NCBI GenBank assembly: GCA_007748055.1
Contig: CP036279.1
Location: forward strand, 1,736,001 to 1,800,000
Reading direction: 5' to 3'
Source: Kolteria novifilia
GTDB lineage: Bacteria; Planctomycetota; Planctomycetia; Kolteriales; Kolteriaceae
DNA length: 64,000 bases
The notes below the pieces were generated by a model. It was not told where the DNA came from. It saw only the letters and a list, made by a program, of their open reading frames with translations, and made no database searches. Positions 16,687 to 25,542 of this stretch are shown piece after piece; position 1 is the first letter of the stretch; each line of letters opens with the position of its first letter. Position numbers and translations under genes: made by a program.

Positions 16687-17290
16687 CGCTTTGGCTCCCG
16701 GTCGAGCGGGGGGCTCCACATGCCAGGGCCGCCTGAAGGACTTCGGCGAACCCTTTGTCTTTCAAATGATCCAGTATCCGCTTGCGAGAACGGTGAACCC
16801 ACGTCTTGAGGGTTCCGATAGGGGTCGCCAAAGCATCGCTGATCTCCTCGTAGCTGAGCCCCTGCTCGTGGAAGAGCAGAAAGGCTTGGCGCTGGTCCTC
16901 GCGCAGCGAGTCGACGGCGACGCGAATTTCGGTGTCGAGCTCGTTCGCGTCAAGGTGACTCTCCCCGGAGTCCGAGCGTGGATCGGCGATCATCTCGGGG
17001 TACTCCGAGGGAGTCGGGCGTCGTCCCCGGCGTCCGAGGCACGTCCGACACCGATTGATGGCGATGGTCAAGATCCAGGGGCGCAGCGGTCGACGCGAAT
17101 CCCAACGATCCAACGCCCGAATCGCCCGCAGAAAGACTTCCTGGGCGACATCTTCGGCTTCGTGCCGGTCGCGCAGGAGTCGGTAGCAGACGCCGTGGAT
17201 CAGTTCCTGGTAGCGTTCGACGAAATCGCGGTAGGCAATTTCGTCGCCAGCCAGGCAGCGGTCGACAAGGTCCTGGTCGTCGCTCAGCAC
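16676..17290 (-). CDS. ECF-type RNA polymerase sigma factor
   Basis: A 204-residue sigma-70 family protein of extracytoplasmic-function type. Region 2 includes FVERYQELIHGVCYRLLRD and HEAEDVAQEVFLRAIRALD; region 4 includes LREDQRQAFLLFHEQGLSY and the recognition helix near TPIGTLKTWVHRSRKRI. It is the first gene of a three-gene minus-strand operon with a transmembrane anti-sigma-like protein and an exported protein. This is the usual layout for a sigma factor released by an envelope signal. The stimulus is not deducible. Confidence 0.93.
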   Translation of the reverse strand: MLSDDQDLVDRCLAGDEIAYRDFVERYQELIHGVCYRLLRDRHEAEDVAQEVFLRAIRALDRWDSRRPLRPWILTIAINRCRTCLGRRGRRPTPSEYPEMIADPRSDSGESHLDANELDTEIRVAVDSLREDQRQAFLLFHEQGLSYEEISDALATPIGTLKTWVHRSRKRILDHLKDKGFAEVLQAALACGAPRSTGSQSDDG

Positions 17291-17493
17291 ATCCTCGGTA
17301 CCGTTCGTGCATGTTCCAACAGAAGATACTCCGAGGGCCCTTCGGAGGTTTCACCCGATCGGCATGTTCCGGGAGACCGTCCCCCTGGGAGACCGTCCCC
17401 GATTGGGTCATCGTCGCTAGATCTCACTGGCGGGCGAGCAGCAAGTGGCACCCTGGATCTCTAGGCGGATCGTCGCTCGGGGACGCGATTGGC

Positions 17494-17700
17494 CTACTGC
17501 GAAACGTCCTTGATCAAGCGCCGGGCGATCTTGTAGGCGGTCTTGATCTGCTGCGAGCGGACGTCCATCTGGTCTTCGTTGAAATGCTTTCCGAGTTCGT
17601 TGGTCGGTAGGCCGGCGATTGCGAGCGTCAGGGGAAGGAGTTGCTGAAACTGCTGCACGCTCTTCTGAGCTTGCTGGGAACTCTGCGGGGCTTCCGCCAT
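17494..17700 (-). CDS. Small hypothetical protein (68 aa)
   Basis: Gln-rich N-terminus (APQSSQQAQKSVQQFQQLLP) followed by a helical C-terminus ending AYKIARRLIKDVSQ. A GAGGAGA ribosome site lies upstream of the ATG at 17700, and codon use resembles neighbouring genes. No membrane helix or cysteine. Not recognised. Confidence 0.55.
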   Translation of the reverse strand: MAEAPQSSQQAQKSVQQFQQLLPLTLAIAGLPTNELGKHFNEDQMDVRSQQIKTAYKIARRLIKDVSQ

Positions 17701-18289
17701 ATCGGTCTCCTCTGTTGGCTAAGTCGCCGATCCTGGGCGAGGCGAGCCCCCTTTCGGGCATCGCGTTCGCGGGGTGACCGGCGTGGTGTCGAATGTCACT
17801 CATCGTCGGAATTTGGGCGATGTCGTCAAATGGCCAATGGTCCTCGTGTGTCAAGAGCGAGGGGCTCGAAGGTCTCCCGGAACGGTCGTCACTCGCGATA
17901 AAGCTTCCGCATCCTTCCGCCGCGAGGCCCGCAAAGACCGCGAAATCGCGTCCGCTCGGCGGGCTTGCCCGAGCGGTTCCGTCTGTAGGATCCTCTCGTT
18001 TGCCGTAGCTTCCAAGAAAATTCGTCGAAGTGATCGGCCCAAGGGCGACACGAGGAGAGTTCGGCGGGCATGCTTTCGTGGTCGCTCGCTCGGGAAGGGG
18101 GCCAAAGTCCATCTCCACTAGAAAATGTCTCGGCGTTGGGGTACGATTGAGTGTCGAGTGGTTCGCTGCTCCACCGCGAATCGCTCCCCAGCCAAACCTC
18201 CGGTGGCTGTCTCCCCGATTGCCATCCTCCGCGCCGCACCCAGTACCCTTTGGGTCGGACCTGGTTCAAACCATCCGCATGAGGTTGCC
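17701..18289. other. Divergent intergenic region, no gene seen
   Basis: Separates the minus-strand small gene from the plus-strand pgsW-like gene. Several overlapping open frames exist on both strands, but none has a ribosome site plus protein-like composition. No long repeat or clear terminator was found; promoters for both flanking genes presumably lie here. Confidence 0.45.
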
Positions 18290-19387
18290 ATGACTTATCT
18301 TCGACGGACGATGTTGCGGACCGCTGTTTTGACTTCCGCGTTCTTGGTGATGCCGACGCCGCGCGCTTTCGCGGGCGCTCCACGTGCCATCGCGAGTGCC
18401 GAGTTCACCCAGGCGGCCGAACACGCGGTCGAGTTGATGAAAGCGGTCAAGCAGCTCCGGCTTGAACGGGGCTATCCGATCAACCTCGAATTGGACCCAA
18501 CCGGCAGCGGTTTGATCGGCGCCGCGGACACGGCGCTAACGAGCATGCGTGGGAATCTGGTTTCGAAGCGTTCCTCGGCCAACCCGAACTTCGCCGCCGC
18601 CGTGGTGTCGATGCTCAAACAAGCTGGCGTGAAGGAGGGGGACACGATCGCTGTCGGCTGGACCGGCTCGCTGCCCGCGTTCAATCTCTGTGTCGCGGCC
18701 TCGATCGAGACGCTCGACCTCAATCCTGTCTGCGTCGCGAGCACCTCCGCGTCCCAATACGGGGCGAACTTTCCCGAGATGACCTGGCTCGACATCGAGC
18801 GGTACCTGCACGAGAAGGAGTTGATCTCTTTCCGCTCGGTCGCCGCCTCCTTGGGCGGACGCGAGGACCAGGGTCTCAACTTCAACGACAAGTCGCGGAA
18901 CATGTTGCGGGCGGCGATCGAACGCAACCAATTGCCGTTTCTGCATGAGACGACGTTGGGGGATTCCATCCGTCGACGGATGGACTTGATCGACCGGCAT
19001 GCCGACGATCACGAGATCAAGGCTTACATCAATGTCGGCGGTGGCGCCGCGTCGGTCGGTCGTTCGATCGGCAAGCGCTCCTATCATCCCGGTCTCAACC
19101 TCGAGGCTTCGGCGAAGGCGCTCTCGATCGACTCGGTCATGACGCGGTTCATGAAGCGAGGGGTGCCGGTGATTCACATGGTCAGCGCCAGCAAGTTGGC
19201 CGTGAACTACGATTTCCCGGTGCCGCCAGCGGCGATCCCCGCGGTTGGCGAGGGCAAGCTCTTCGCGAGCTCGACCAGTCGCATCGCCAGTGCCCGCAAG
19301 CCGGTTGGCAAGCAGGTCTCGAAAGTGATCGAAACACCCGCGCCGGCGCCTGAAGAGGTCGATGTCGTCGCTCCGAGCGTCCCCTGA
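18290..19387 (+). CDS. pgsW: Poly-gamma-glutamate system protein (PgsW-like)
   Basis: This 365-residue protein has a signal peptide (about residues 1-29). The body matches the poly-gamma-glutamate system family: GSGLIGAADTALTSMRGNLV, KRSSANPNFAAAVV, AGVKEGDTIAVGWTGSLPAF, QYGANFPEMTWLDIE and a Gly-rich GGGAASVGRSIG. In other bacteria this gene accompanies pgsB/pgsC capsule or polymer synthesis genes, which are absent here. The C-terminus is Pro/Glu/Val-rich. The ATG at 18290 is chosen because the signal peptide starts there; the in-frame extension to 18125 is not protein-like. The neighbouring genes (DUF427, GNAT) do not explain it. Confidence 0.75.
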   Translation: MTYLRRTMLRTAVLTSAFLVMPTPRAFAGAPRAIASAEFTQAAEHAVELMKAVKQLRLERGYPINLELDPTGSGLIGAADTALTSMRGNLVSKRSSANPNFAAAVVSMLKQAGVKEGDTIAVGWTGSLPAFNLCVAASIETLDLNPVCVASTSASQYGANFPEMTWLDIERYLHEKELISFRSVAASLGGREDQGLNFNDKSRNMLRAAIERNQLPFLHETTLGDSIRRRMDLIDRHADDHEIKAYINVGGGAASVGRSIGKRSYHPGLNLEASAKALSIDSVMTRFMKRGVPVIHMVSASKLAVNYDFPVPPAAIPAVGEGKLFASSTSRIASARKPVGKQVSKVIETPAPAPEEVDVVAPSVP

Positions 19388-19400
19388 TCACTGACGGAAG

Positions 19401-19694
19401 GTGAGCACCGTGCCCAAGGCGAAGTGGAACGGCAAGGTCTTGGCCGAGTCCGATCAAACGGTGATCGTCGAAGGCAATCACTATTTCCCGCCCGAGTCTC
19501 TCCATCGTGAGTTCTTGCGACCCTCGACATTGACCTCGGTCTGTCCCTGGAAAGGGACGGCGAGCTACCACGACATCGTCGTCGACGGCAAGGTCAACGC
19601 GGCGGCGGCTTGGTCCTATCTCAAGCCGAAAGAAGCGGCGAGCGAAATCACCGACCACGTCGCTTTCTGGAAAGGCGTTGTCGTCGAGCACTGA
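19401..19694 (+). CDS. DUF427 domain-containing protein
   Basis: A 97-residue single-domain protein with the family pattern: WNGKVLAESDQTVIVEGNHY, FPPESL, then TSVCPWKGTASYHDIVVDG and a C-terminal DHVAFWKGVVVEH. This is a small beta-barrel family of unknown function (PF04248). The start is GTG at 19401 (or the in-frame GTG at 19410) after ACGGAAG. It follows the PgsW-like gene by 13 bases and is likely co-transcribed with it. Confidence 0.88.
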   Translation: MSTVPKAKWNGKVLAESDQTVIVEGNHYFPPESLHREFLRPSTLTSVCPWKGTASYHDIVVDGKVNAAAAWSYLKPKEAASEITDHVAFWKGVVVEH

Positions 19695-19821
19695 CATTCC
19701 ACGTATAAGGGGGCAGTTGGCCGAAGGCACCGACGTCGCGTGCTCGTCGTCGGGTCGCGACGCGGGACGAGTTCGTTCGGCCGAATCGCCCAACCATACC
19801 CTTGCGCGGAGGACTTCGGGC

Positions 19822-20670
19822 ATGCCGCTGGCGGCCGACTTTCACATCCGGACCATGAATCGTGATGACGTCGACGTGGCCCTCGAGTGGGCCGCCGCCG
19901 AAGGGTGGAATCCGGGGCTCGACGACGCTCGGTCCTTCTGGGCCGCCGACCCCAGCGGCTTTTTCGTCGCCGAGTCAAAGGGTGAGCCGATCGCGGCGGT
20001 CTCGGCGGTGGCGTATGACGCCCAGTTCGGTTTCGTCGGCCTCTACATCGTCCGGCCCGACTTTCGCAATCGCTGGATCGGTCCAAAGCTCGCCGACGTC
20101 GCCCTCGCGTACTTGGGGGACCGCATCATCGGCTGCGATGGGGTCGTCGAGCAGGTCGAGAGCTATCGCAAACTCTGGAACTTCGAACTCATCACCCAGA
20201 ACATTCGCTTCGAAGGGACCGGCGGCGGCACCCGCCCGGGGGAGGTCGTCGACCTGGCCGACGTTCCCTTCGAGGAAGTGATGCGCTACGACCGCCTTTG
20301 TTTTCCCGCCGAGAGGTCCGCGTTCCTCGAACGCTGGATCGATCGGCCGAAGGGGGGAGCGGTCGGCGTCCCGCGCGACGGCCAACTCGCGGGTTACGGC
20401 GTCATCCGCGCGTGCCGCCAAGGGTGGAAGATCGGTCCGCTCTTTGCCGACGATGCGTCGATCGCCGAGTCGCTCCTCGAATCGCTCCTCTCGACGATTC
20501 CCGGAGAGCTCTACTACTGGGACATCGCGGGGCTCAACGCCGAGGCGAAAGCGATGGCGGCCGCTCGGCAGCTCACCAAGGTCTTCGAGACCGCGCGGAT
20601 GTACAAGAACGGTCGTCCGCAGGTCGATGACGCGAAGGTCTTCGGGGTGACGACGTTCGAGTTGGGGTAG
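19822..20670 (+). CDS. GNAT-family N-acetyltransferase with C-terminal second acyltransferase-like domain
   Basis: A 282-residue protein. The N-terminal GNAT fold (about residues 5-130) has VGLYIVRPDFRNRWIGPKLA as the acetyl-CoA binding segment. A second half around CFPAERSAFLERWI and YGVIRACRQGWKIGPLFADD resembles the YitH/Acetyltransf_18 C-terminal domain. The substrate is unknown; it probably acetylates an amine in the cytosol. The ATG at 19822 follows a GAGGA site. The upstream in-frame extension is of poor quality. Confidence 0.85.
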   Translation: MPLAADFHIRTMNRDDVDVALEWAAAEGWNPGLDDARSFWAADPSGFFVAESKGEPIAAVSAVAYDAQFGFVGLYIVRPDFRNRWIGPKLADVALAYLGDRIIGCDGVVEQVESYRKLWNFELITQNIRFEGTGGGTRPGEVVDLADVPFEEVMRYDRLCFPAERSAFLERWIDRPKGGAVGVPRDGQLAGYGVIRACRQGWKIGPLFADDASIAESLLESLLSTIPGELYYWDIAGLNAEAKAMAAARQLTKVFETARMYKNGRPQVDDAKVFGVTTFELG

Positions 20671-20683
20671 GCGGAGAGGAAGG

Positions 20684-21682
20684 ACTTCCGATCGCCGGAT
20701 GGTGGAACACGAGACTCGTCCGCGGGGGAGCATTCTCTCGAGACTTCTTGCCGGCTGCGCCGGCCCAGGTTGAATCAACCTGGGGTAGCCAAGAGAGGGT
20801 TGGCGGTGAGTCGAACGAACCCTCCTTCACGGTAGCCCCGGTTGCTGGCGGTACCGGGGCGCGCGACGATCGGTATGGGACGGGAGTAGCCGCGAAGCGG
20901 CAGCCGAGTAAAGCCTGGCACGTGAGTGCCAGGGTGATGTGATGCAGTCGTCGAGCCCCGTCGGGGCGACACGTCCCGGATCGCTCGCTCTCTCCGGGCT
21001 GCACTTGCCCACCAATGAACATCGGAGGCGGCACTCGCGGGGACAAGAGAACCCCCTCTATCTCCCCCTTGGACAAGGGGGAGCAGAAGAGGGATGTGAG
21101 CGAAGCACGTCGGAGGCCGACGGGGACTTCCGATCGCCGGATGGTGGAGAGGGAGAATCGTCCGCGGGGGAGCATCCTCTCGAGACTTCTTGCCGGCTGC
21201 GCCGGCCCAGGTTGAATCAACCTGGGGTAGCCAAGAGAGGGTTGGCGGTGAGTCGAACGAACCCTCCTTCGCGGTAGCCCCGGTTGCTGACGGTACCGGG
21301 GCGCTCGACGATCGGTATGGGACGGGAGTAGCCGCGAAGCGACAGCCGAGTAAAGCCTGGCACGTGAGTGCCAGGGTGATGTGATGCAGTCGTCGAGCCC
21401 CGTCGGGGCGACACGTCCCGGATCGCTCGCTCTCTCCGGGCTGCACTTGCCCACCAATGAACATCGGAGGCGGCACTCGCGGGGACAAGAGAACCCCCTC
21501 TATCTCCCCCTTGGACAAGGGGGAGCAGAAGAGGGATATGAGCGAAGCACGTCGGAGGCCGACGGGGACTTCCGATCGCCGGATGGTGGAGAGGGACAAT
21601 CGTCCGCGGGGGAGCATCCTCTCGAGACTTCTTGCCGGCTGCGCCGGCCCAGGTTGAATCAACCTGGGGTAGCCAAGAGAGG
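20684..21682. repeat. 442-bp tandem direct repeat (about 2.25 copies)
   Basis: The same sequence begins ACTTCCGATCGCCGGATGGT at 20684, 21126 and 21568, an exact 442-base period. The third copy is cut after CCAACCTGG-type hairpins, near 21682. Each unit contains GCCGGCTGCGCCGGC, CAGGTTGAATCAACCTGG, CGGTTGCTGACGGTACCGGG, CCTGGCACGTGAGTGCCAGG and CCCCTTGGACAAGGGGG hairpins in series. Copies differ by only a few bases, so the duplication is recent or kept uniform. There is no protein-like frame. Confidence 0.93.
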
Positions 21683-21734
21683 GGATTTCTTACCGACGGC
21701 TTGCAAGGCGGACTGCGTTCCTACGCCCACGCGA

Positions 21735-23351
21735 TCAATAAACGTCCTTGAGATAGCGTCCCGCCGCGGAGAGCTCCTTGACGTACTGATCGCCGTCGAC
21801 GCCGCCATGGGTCGTGGCGACCTCCTTGAGGGCTTTGTCGACGTCGCGTGCCATGCGCTTGGCGTCACCGCAGACGTAGAGATGAGCCCCTTCCTGCAAC
21901 CACTCCCACAGATCCTTGCCACGCTCCCGCATGAGATGCTGGACGTAGATCTTCTCGGCCTGATCGCGCGAGAACGCGAGATCGAGGTTGGTGAGATGCC
22001 CGTCGGTTAGGTAGCAGGAGAACTCGTCCTCGTAGAGGAAGTCGTGCTCGCGACGCCAGTCGCCGAAGAAGAGCCAGTTCTTTCCCTTGGCACCGCTCGC
22101 CTTGCGCTCTTGGAGAAAAGCGCGGAAGGGTGCGATCCCCGTGCCGGGACCAATCATGATCACTGGAACATCGGCGCCCGGCAGACGAAAGCCGTGGGAA
22201 CGCTGGACATAGACGTCGATCGGCGTCCCCGGTTCGAGGCGTTCGGAAAGGAACGTCGACGCGACCCCCTTGCGGCGTCGCTCGTTGCGTTCGTAGCGGA
22301 CGACCGCGACCGTCAGTTGTACCTGGCCGGGGTGTTCCTTCTGGGACGACGAGATGGAGTAGAGCCGGGGCTGGAGCTGTTCGAGCGTCAGGGCGAACGA
22401 CGCCGGATCGGGCTTGGCCGAGGGGACGCGCCGAAGCACGTCGACGATGTCGTCACCATCGTCGGTTCCATCCTCGAGACAGCGATGAAGGTAGGCGTGT
22501 TCCTCGGCGTCGGTGGCGCACTCGGCGAGCAGTTGCAGCGACTCGTCGGAGGGAGCGCCGAAGTCGGCATGGGAGAGGAGTTCGGCCAGGGTCTTGCTGC
22601 TGCCGTTGTTGCCGACGGTCTCCTCGCCGCTGGCGCCCAGTTCGCCGAGTAGTTCACCGATGAGGTCGGGGCAGTTCTTGGGGAAGATCCCCAAGCTGTC
22701 GCCGACCTCGAAGGTGAGACCCGACTCGGAGAGGTCGATCGAAATGAAACGCGTCTCCTTGTCCGACTCGGGGTGATTGAGACGCCGCGACTCGAGCAAG
22801 CGGCCGCTGACCGGATGGTTGCGATCGTAGCCCGCCTTGTCTTGGCCGTTTGTCTCGCTGGCGGTCGAGGTCGCACCAGGCGAACCGTCGCCATTGGCGC
22901 TCGGGGCGTCGGACTCGGCGAGGAGTTTTTTGAGCTGACGATTGGTCGTCTTGCCGCCGGGCGAGCAGAGGGTCAGCTTCGACTCGCTCCCGTTGGCGAT
23001 CGCCTCGGCGTAGGTCTGGCAGACGTAGCCGCACTGGCCGCAGTCGAGCTGAGCCATCGCCGCCATCAAACGGCGTTCAAGCGGCCGGTCGTCGGCGAGG
23101 GCCAACCGCTCCTCCACTTCGAGCCCCGGATCGTGCCACGGAAAGTCCTCTTCAATGGGCGCCGCTTCGGGTTCGGGCACCTGACCGCTGGTGGCGACCG
23201 CCGGCTGGGCTGTTTCGGGGACGACCTCGTTGCTGAAGTAGCCGGCGAGGAAGCCGTTGAGCCAGGCCCGCTGCTCCGTGTTGAAGGGAGCACTCTCGGG
23301 GATCAGGGGAACCAGCCGTTCGGTGGTGAGATTGGTGTTGAGTTCATGCAT
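21735..23351 (-). CDS. CysJ-like NADPH flavoreductase with N-terminal [4Fe-4S]-type motif
   Basis: This 538-residue protein has an N-terminal helical region and then a Cys cluster CGQCGYVCQTYAEAI...LCSPGG (Cys104, 107, 111, 129), like the Fe-S motif PF04060. A sulfite-reductase-type FAD domain follows (RLYSISSS), then an NADP-binding domain (GPGTGIAPFRAFLQER, FFGDWRREHDFLY, YVCGDAKRMARDVDKAL). It lacks the flavodoxin domain of true CysJ, so electrons may leave through the Fe-S site. It probably feeds NADPH electrons to the adjacent siroheme reductase, whose gene overlaps it by 8 bases. It could serve nitrite or sulfite reduction. Confidence 0.88.
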   Translation of the reverse strand: MHELNTNLTTERLVPLIPESAPFNTEQRAWLNGFLAGYFSNEVVPETAQPAVATSGQVPEPEAAPIEEDFPWHDPGLEVEERLALADDRPLERRLMAAMAQLDCGQCGYVCQTYAEAIANGSESKLTLCSPGGKTTNRQLKKLLAESDAPSANGDGSPGATSTASETNGQDKAGYDRNHPVSGRLLESRRLNHPESDKETRFISIDLSESGLTFEVGDSLGIFPKNCPDLIGELLGELGASGEETVGNNGSSKTLAELLSHADFGAPSDESLQLLAECATDAEEHAYLHRCLEDGTDDGDDIVDVLRRVPSAKPDPASFALTLEQLQPRLYSISSSQKEHPGQVQLTVAVVRYERNERRRKGVASTFLSERLEPGTPIDVYVQRSHGFRLPGADVPVIMIGPGTGIAPFRAFLQERKASGAKGKNWLFFGDWRREHDFLYEDEFSCYLTDGHLTNLDLAFSRDQAEKIYVQHLMRERGKDLWEWLQEGAHLYVCGDAKRMARDVDKALKEVATTHGGVDGDQYVKELSAAGRYLKDVY

Positions 23352-25170
23352 GGGTCTGTTGCTCCGTCATGGCGAGGAGATCGTCGATGGAATGACGCCG
23401 CGAGAAGTCACGAAACGATTCGTCGTCGGAATCCCGTCGTTGCATGTAGACCTTCAGGAGGGACTCGAGACGTCCGGGGATTTCGTCGAAGGGGAGTTCG
23501 GGAAAGAGTTCGCGTCCTATCCCCTCGTCGGCGCCGTAGCCGCCACCGACGAAGACGCGATAACCTTCGATCAGTTCTTCGCCATCGCTCGATTCGACCT
23601 TGGTGGCGAGCATCCCGATGTCGCCGATGTAGTGCTGGGCACAGGAGTGATGGCAACCGGTCAGATGGATGTTCAGCGGCTGGTCGACGTTGAGGCTCGT
23701 TTCGAGATGCTCGGCGAGGATCATGGCTTGTCCCTTGGTATTCGAGGCCGCGAACTTACAGCCGGTGTTGCCGGTGCAAGCGACCAGACCCGCTCGAATA
23801 CTAGTCGGTGAGCAGTCCAGACCAAGGTCCTCGAGAGCCTCTTGAACATCGGGAACATCCGATTCGTTGATGTCGGGGATGAGGAGGTTCTGCCAGACGG
23901 TTAGCCGGAGCATGCCGCTGCCGTAGCGATTTGCGATCGTCGCGAGCCCTTCGAGCTGATCGGTCTCGAGCTTGCCGACGGGGAGGACGACGCCGAGATA
24001 GACCTTGCCCTCTTGTTTTTGACGGTGAACGCCGAGATGGGCCATCCGCACGGGCTGACGGCGCGGCTCGCATTGCTCCAACGGGAACTTGGGCCACGCG
24101 AAGGGCAGATGCTTTTCCGACTCGCTGAGGAACTTCTCGAAGCCCCAACGGTCGAGGACGTACTTGAGGCGTGCCTTGTTGCGATCGGTGCGGTCGCCGT
24201 GTTCAATGAAGGTCTTGAGGACGGCGACGGCGGCGGGAACGCACTGGTCCGGTTCGAGGAGGATGCCGGTGTCGCGAGCGAAGTCCTTGTGGCCGGTGAT
24301 GCCGCCGAGGCCCATGCGGAAGTAGATGCCCGCGGGGATCGACTTGCCTTCGGGGACGCGGACCGCGGCGAAGGCGATGTCGTTGGTCTCCTCGAGCGTG
24401 GAGATGCTCCCGCCACCATCGAAGGCGATGTTGAACTTGCGGGGAAGACCGTAGAGCTCGCGGTGGTTGAGGATGTAGTGGTGCATTTCGTTGCTGAGGG
24501 GCCGGGTGTCGATCAGCTCCTCGGCGTCGATGCCGGCGGTGGCGCTGCCGGTGACGTTGCGGATGTTGTCGGCGCCCGAGCCCTTGTTGATGATGCCGGC
24601 ATTTTGCAAGCCGGTGAGGACGTCCAAGGTGTGCTTGGGGCCGATCTCGCGGATTTGCAAGTTGGCCCGGGTCGTGACGTGGACGTAGTTGCCGCCGTAG
24701 TCACGTGCCAAGCGAGCGACTTCGTTGGCTTGGTGGGCGTTGAGCAGTCCTCCGGGGAAGCGGAGTCGGCACATGAACGAGTCTTGGGCGGGGGCGACGT
24801 GGAAGAGGCCGTAGTACTTGTAGAGAAAGACGTCGGTTCCCTTGGGAAAGACTCCCTGTTGGGCATTGGCGCGCATCTCGCCCCACATGCCGAAGGGGTC
24901 CTTGTCGCGTTTGGCTTTTTCTTCCTTGCAGAGTTTTCCGCCACCGGCTTCGACTTGGTCCTGGGCGCGCCGATGCATCGCTTCGGGGCCGAACGCGTCG
25001 TAGTCGAAGCTGCCGCTCGTCGAGGAATCAGTCTCGTTGGCGGGGCCGAGCGTGCCGGCGAAGGTCGGTAGTCCCCGAGCGCTTCGGGCCAAGTCACTGC
25101 CCCACATGAACGCGGAGAGGTACTGCTTCTGTTCCTCGCTGAACCCTTGCGCTGTTCCGTTGCTTGCCAT
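23344..25170 (-). CDS. nirA: NirA-type siroheme nitrite/sulfite reductase
   Basis: This 608-residue protein has two ferredoxin-like half-domains (GLFHVAPAQDSFMCRLRFPG; GVVLPVGKLETDQLEGLATI). The [4Fe-4S]-siroheme ligands are ACTGNTGC and TGCHHSC (Cys465, 471, 506, 510). The enzyme would reduce nitrite to ammonium, or sulfite to sulfide, by six electrons in the cytosol. The family signatures alone do not settle which. The ATG at 25170 has a GAAGGAAG site, so the 9-residue upstream extension is rejected. It is translationally coupled to the CysJ-like gene downstream. Confidence 0.9.
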   Translation of the reverse strand: MASNGTAQGFSEEQKQYLSAFMWGSDLARSARGLPTFAGTLGPANETDSSTSGSFDYDAFGPEAMHRRAQDQVEAGGGKLCKEEKAKRDKDPFGMWGEMRANAQQGVFPKGTDVFLYKYYGLFHVAPAQDSFMCRLRFPGGLLNAHQANEVARLARDYGGNYVHVTTRANLQIREIGPKHTLDVLTGLQNAGIINKGSGADNIRNVTGSATAGIDAEELIDTRPLSNEMHHYILNHRELYGLPRKFNIAFDGGGSISTLEETNDIAFAAVRVPEGKSIPAGIYFRMGLGGITGHKDFARDTGILLEPDQCVPAAVAVLKTFIEHGDRTDRNKARLKYVLDRWGFEKFLSESEKHLPFAWPKFPLEQCEPRRQPVRMAHLGVHRQKQEGKVYLGVVLPVGKLETDQLEGLATIANRYGSGMLRLTVWQNLLIPDINESDVPDVQEALEDLGLDCSPTSIRAGLVACTGNTGCKFAASNTKGQAMILAEHLETSLNVDQPLNIHLTGCHHSCAQHYIGDIGMLATKVESSDGEELIEGYRVFVGGGYGADEGIGRELFPELPFDEIPGRLESLLKVYMQRRDSDDESFRDFSRRHSIDDLLAMTEQQTHA

Positions 25171-25542
25171 CTCGCTTCCTTCCCTCGTCGGGGTCACGCC
25201 GAGGTGACTTGTCTGAAGGTGCTATTCGTGTCGTGGCCTTGTCGCCGCGAGTCCCTCGTTGAATCGAAGGCGTCCCCGGCGCGAAAAGCGCGGGGACGCT
25301 GGTTGAAGAAAACCCGTACAGCTCGGAGTCGTCCGGGCTGGGATCGGCCTAGCACGGTACTCCGATAGTCCCGTGAACCGACCCGGATGAACAACCGAGC
25401 TGCACGGGAAGATCACCGTAGGTTGCCCGACATCATCGTGTCGTCGATCTTCCTTGAAACTGCCGCCGCGGGGGCGGCCCGAGTGACCTCATGTCAAATC
25501 CTCTCCCGTTGACGACGGAATCCTGGACGCGATGAATCGACT
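25171..25542. other. Intergenic leader region upstream of nirA
   Basis: Lies between the narK stop (25543) and the nirA start on the same strand, so it probably holds the nirA promoter or a long leader. A CCCGTACAGCTCGG element near 25313 and a GAGCTGCACGGGAA element near 25398 are imperfect inverted partners. I see no recognisable riboswitch and no gene. Confidence 0.4.

Noticed and set aside
25171-25542. Possible riboswitch upstream of nirA
   Set aside because: Only an imperfect GAGCTG/CAGCTC pairing was found; nothing matches a known aptamer core.
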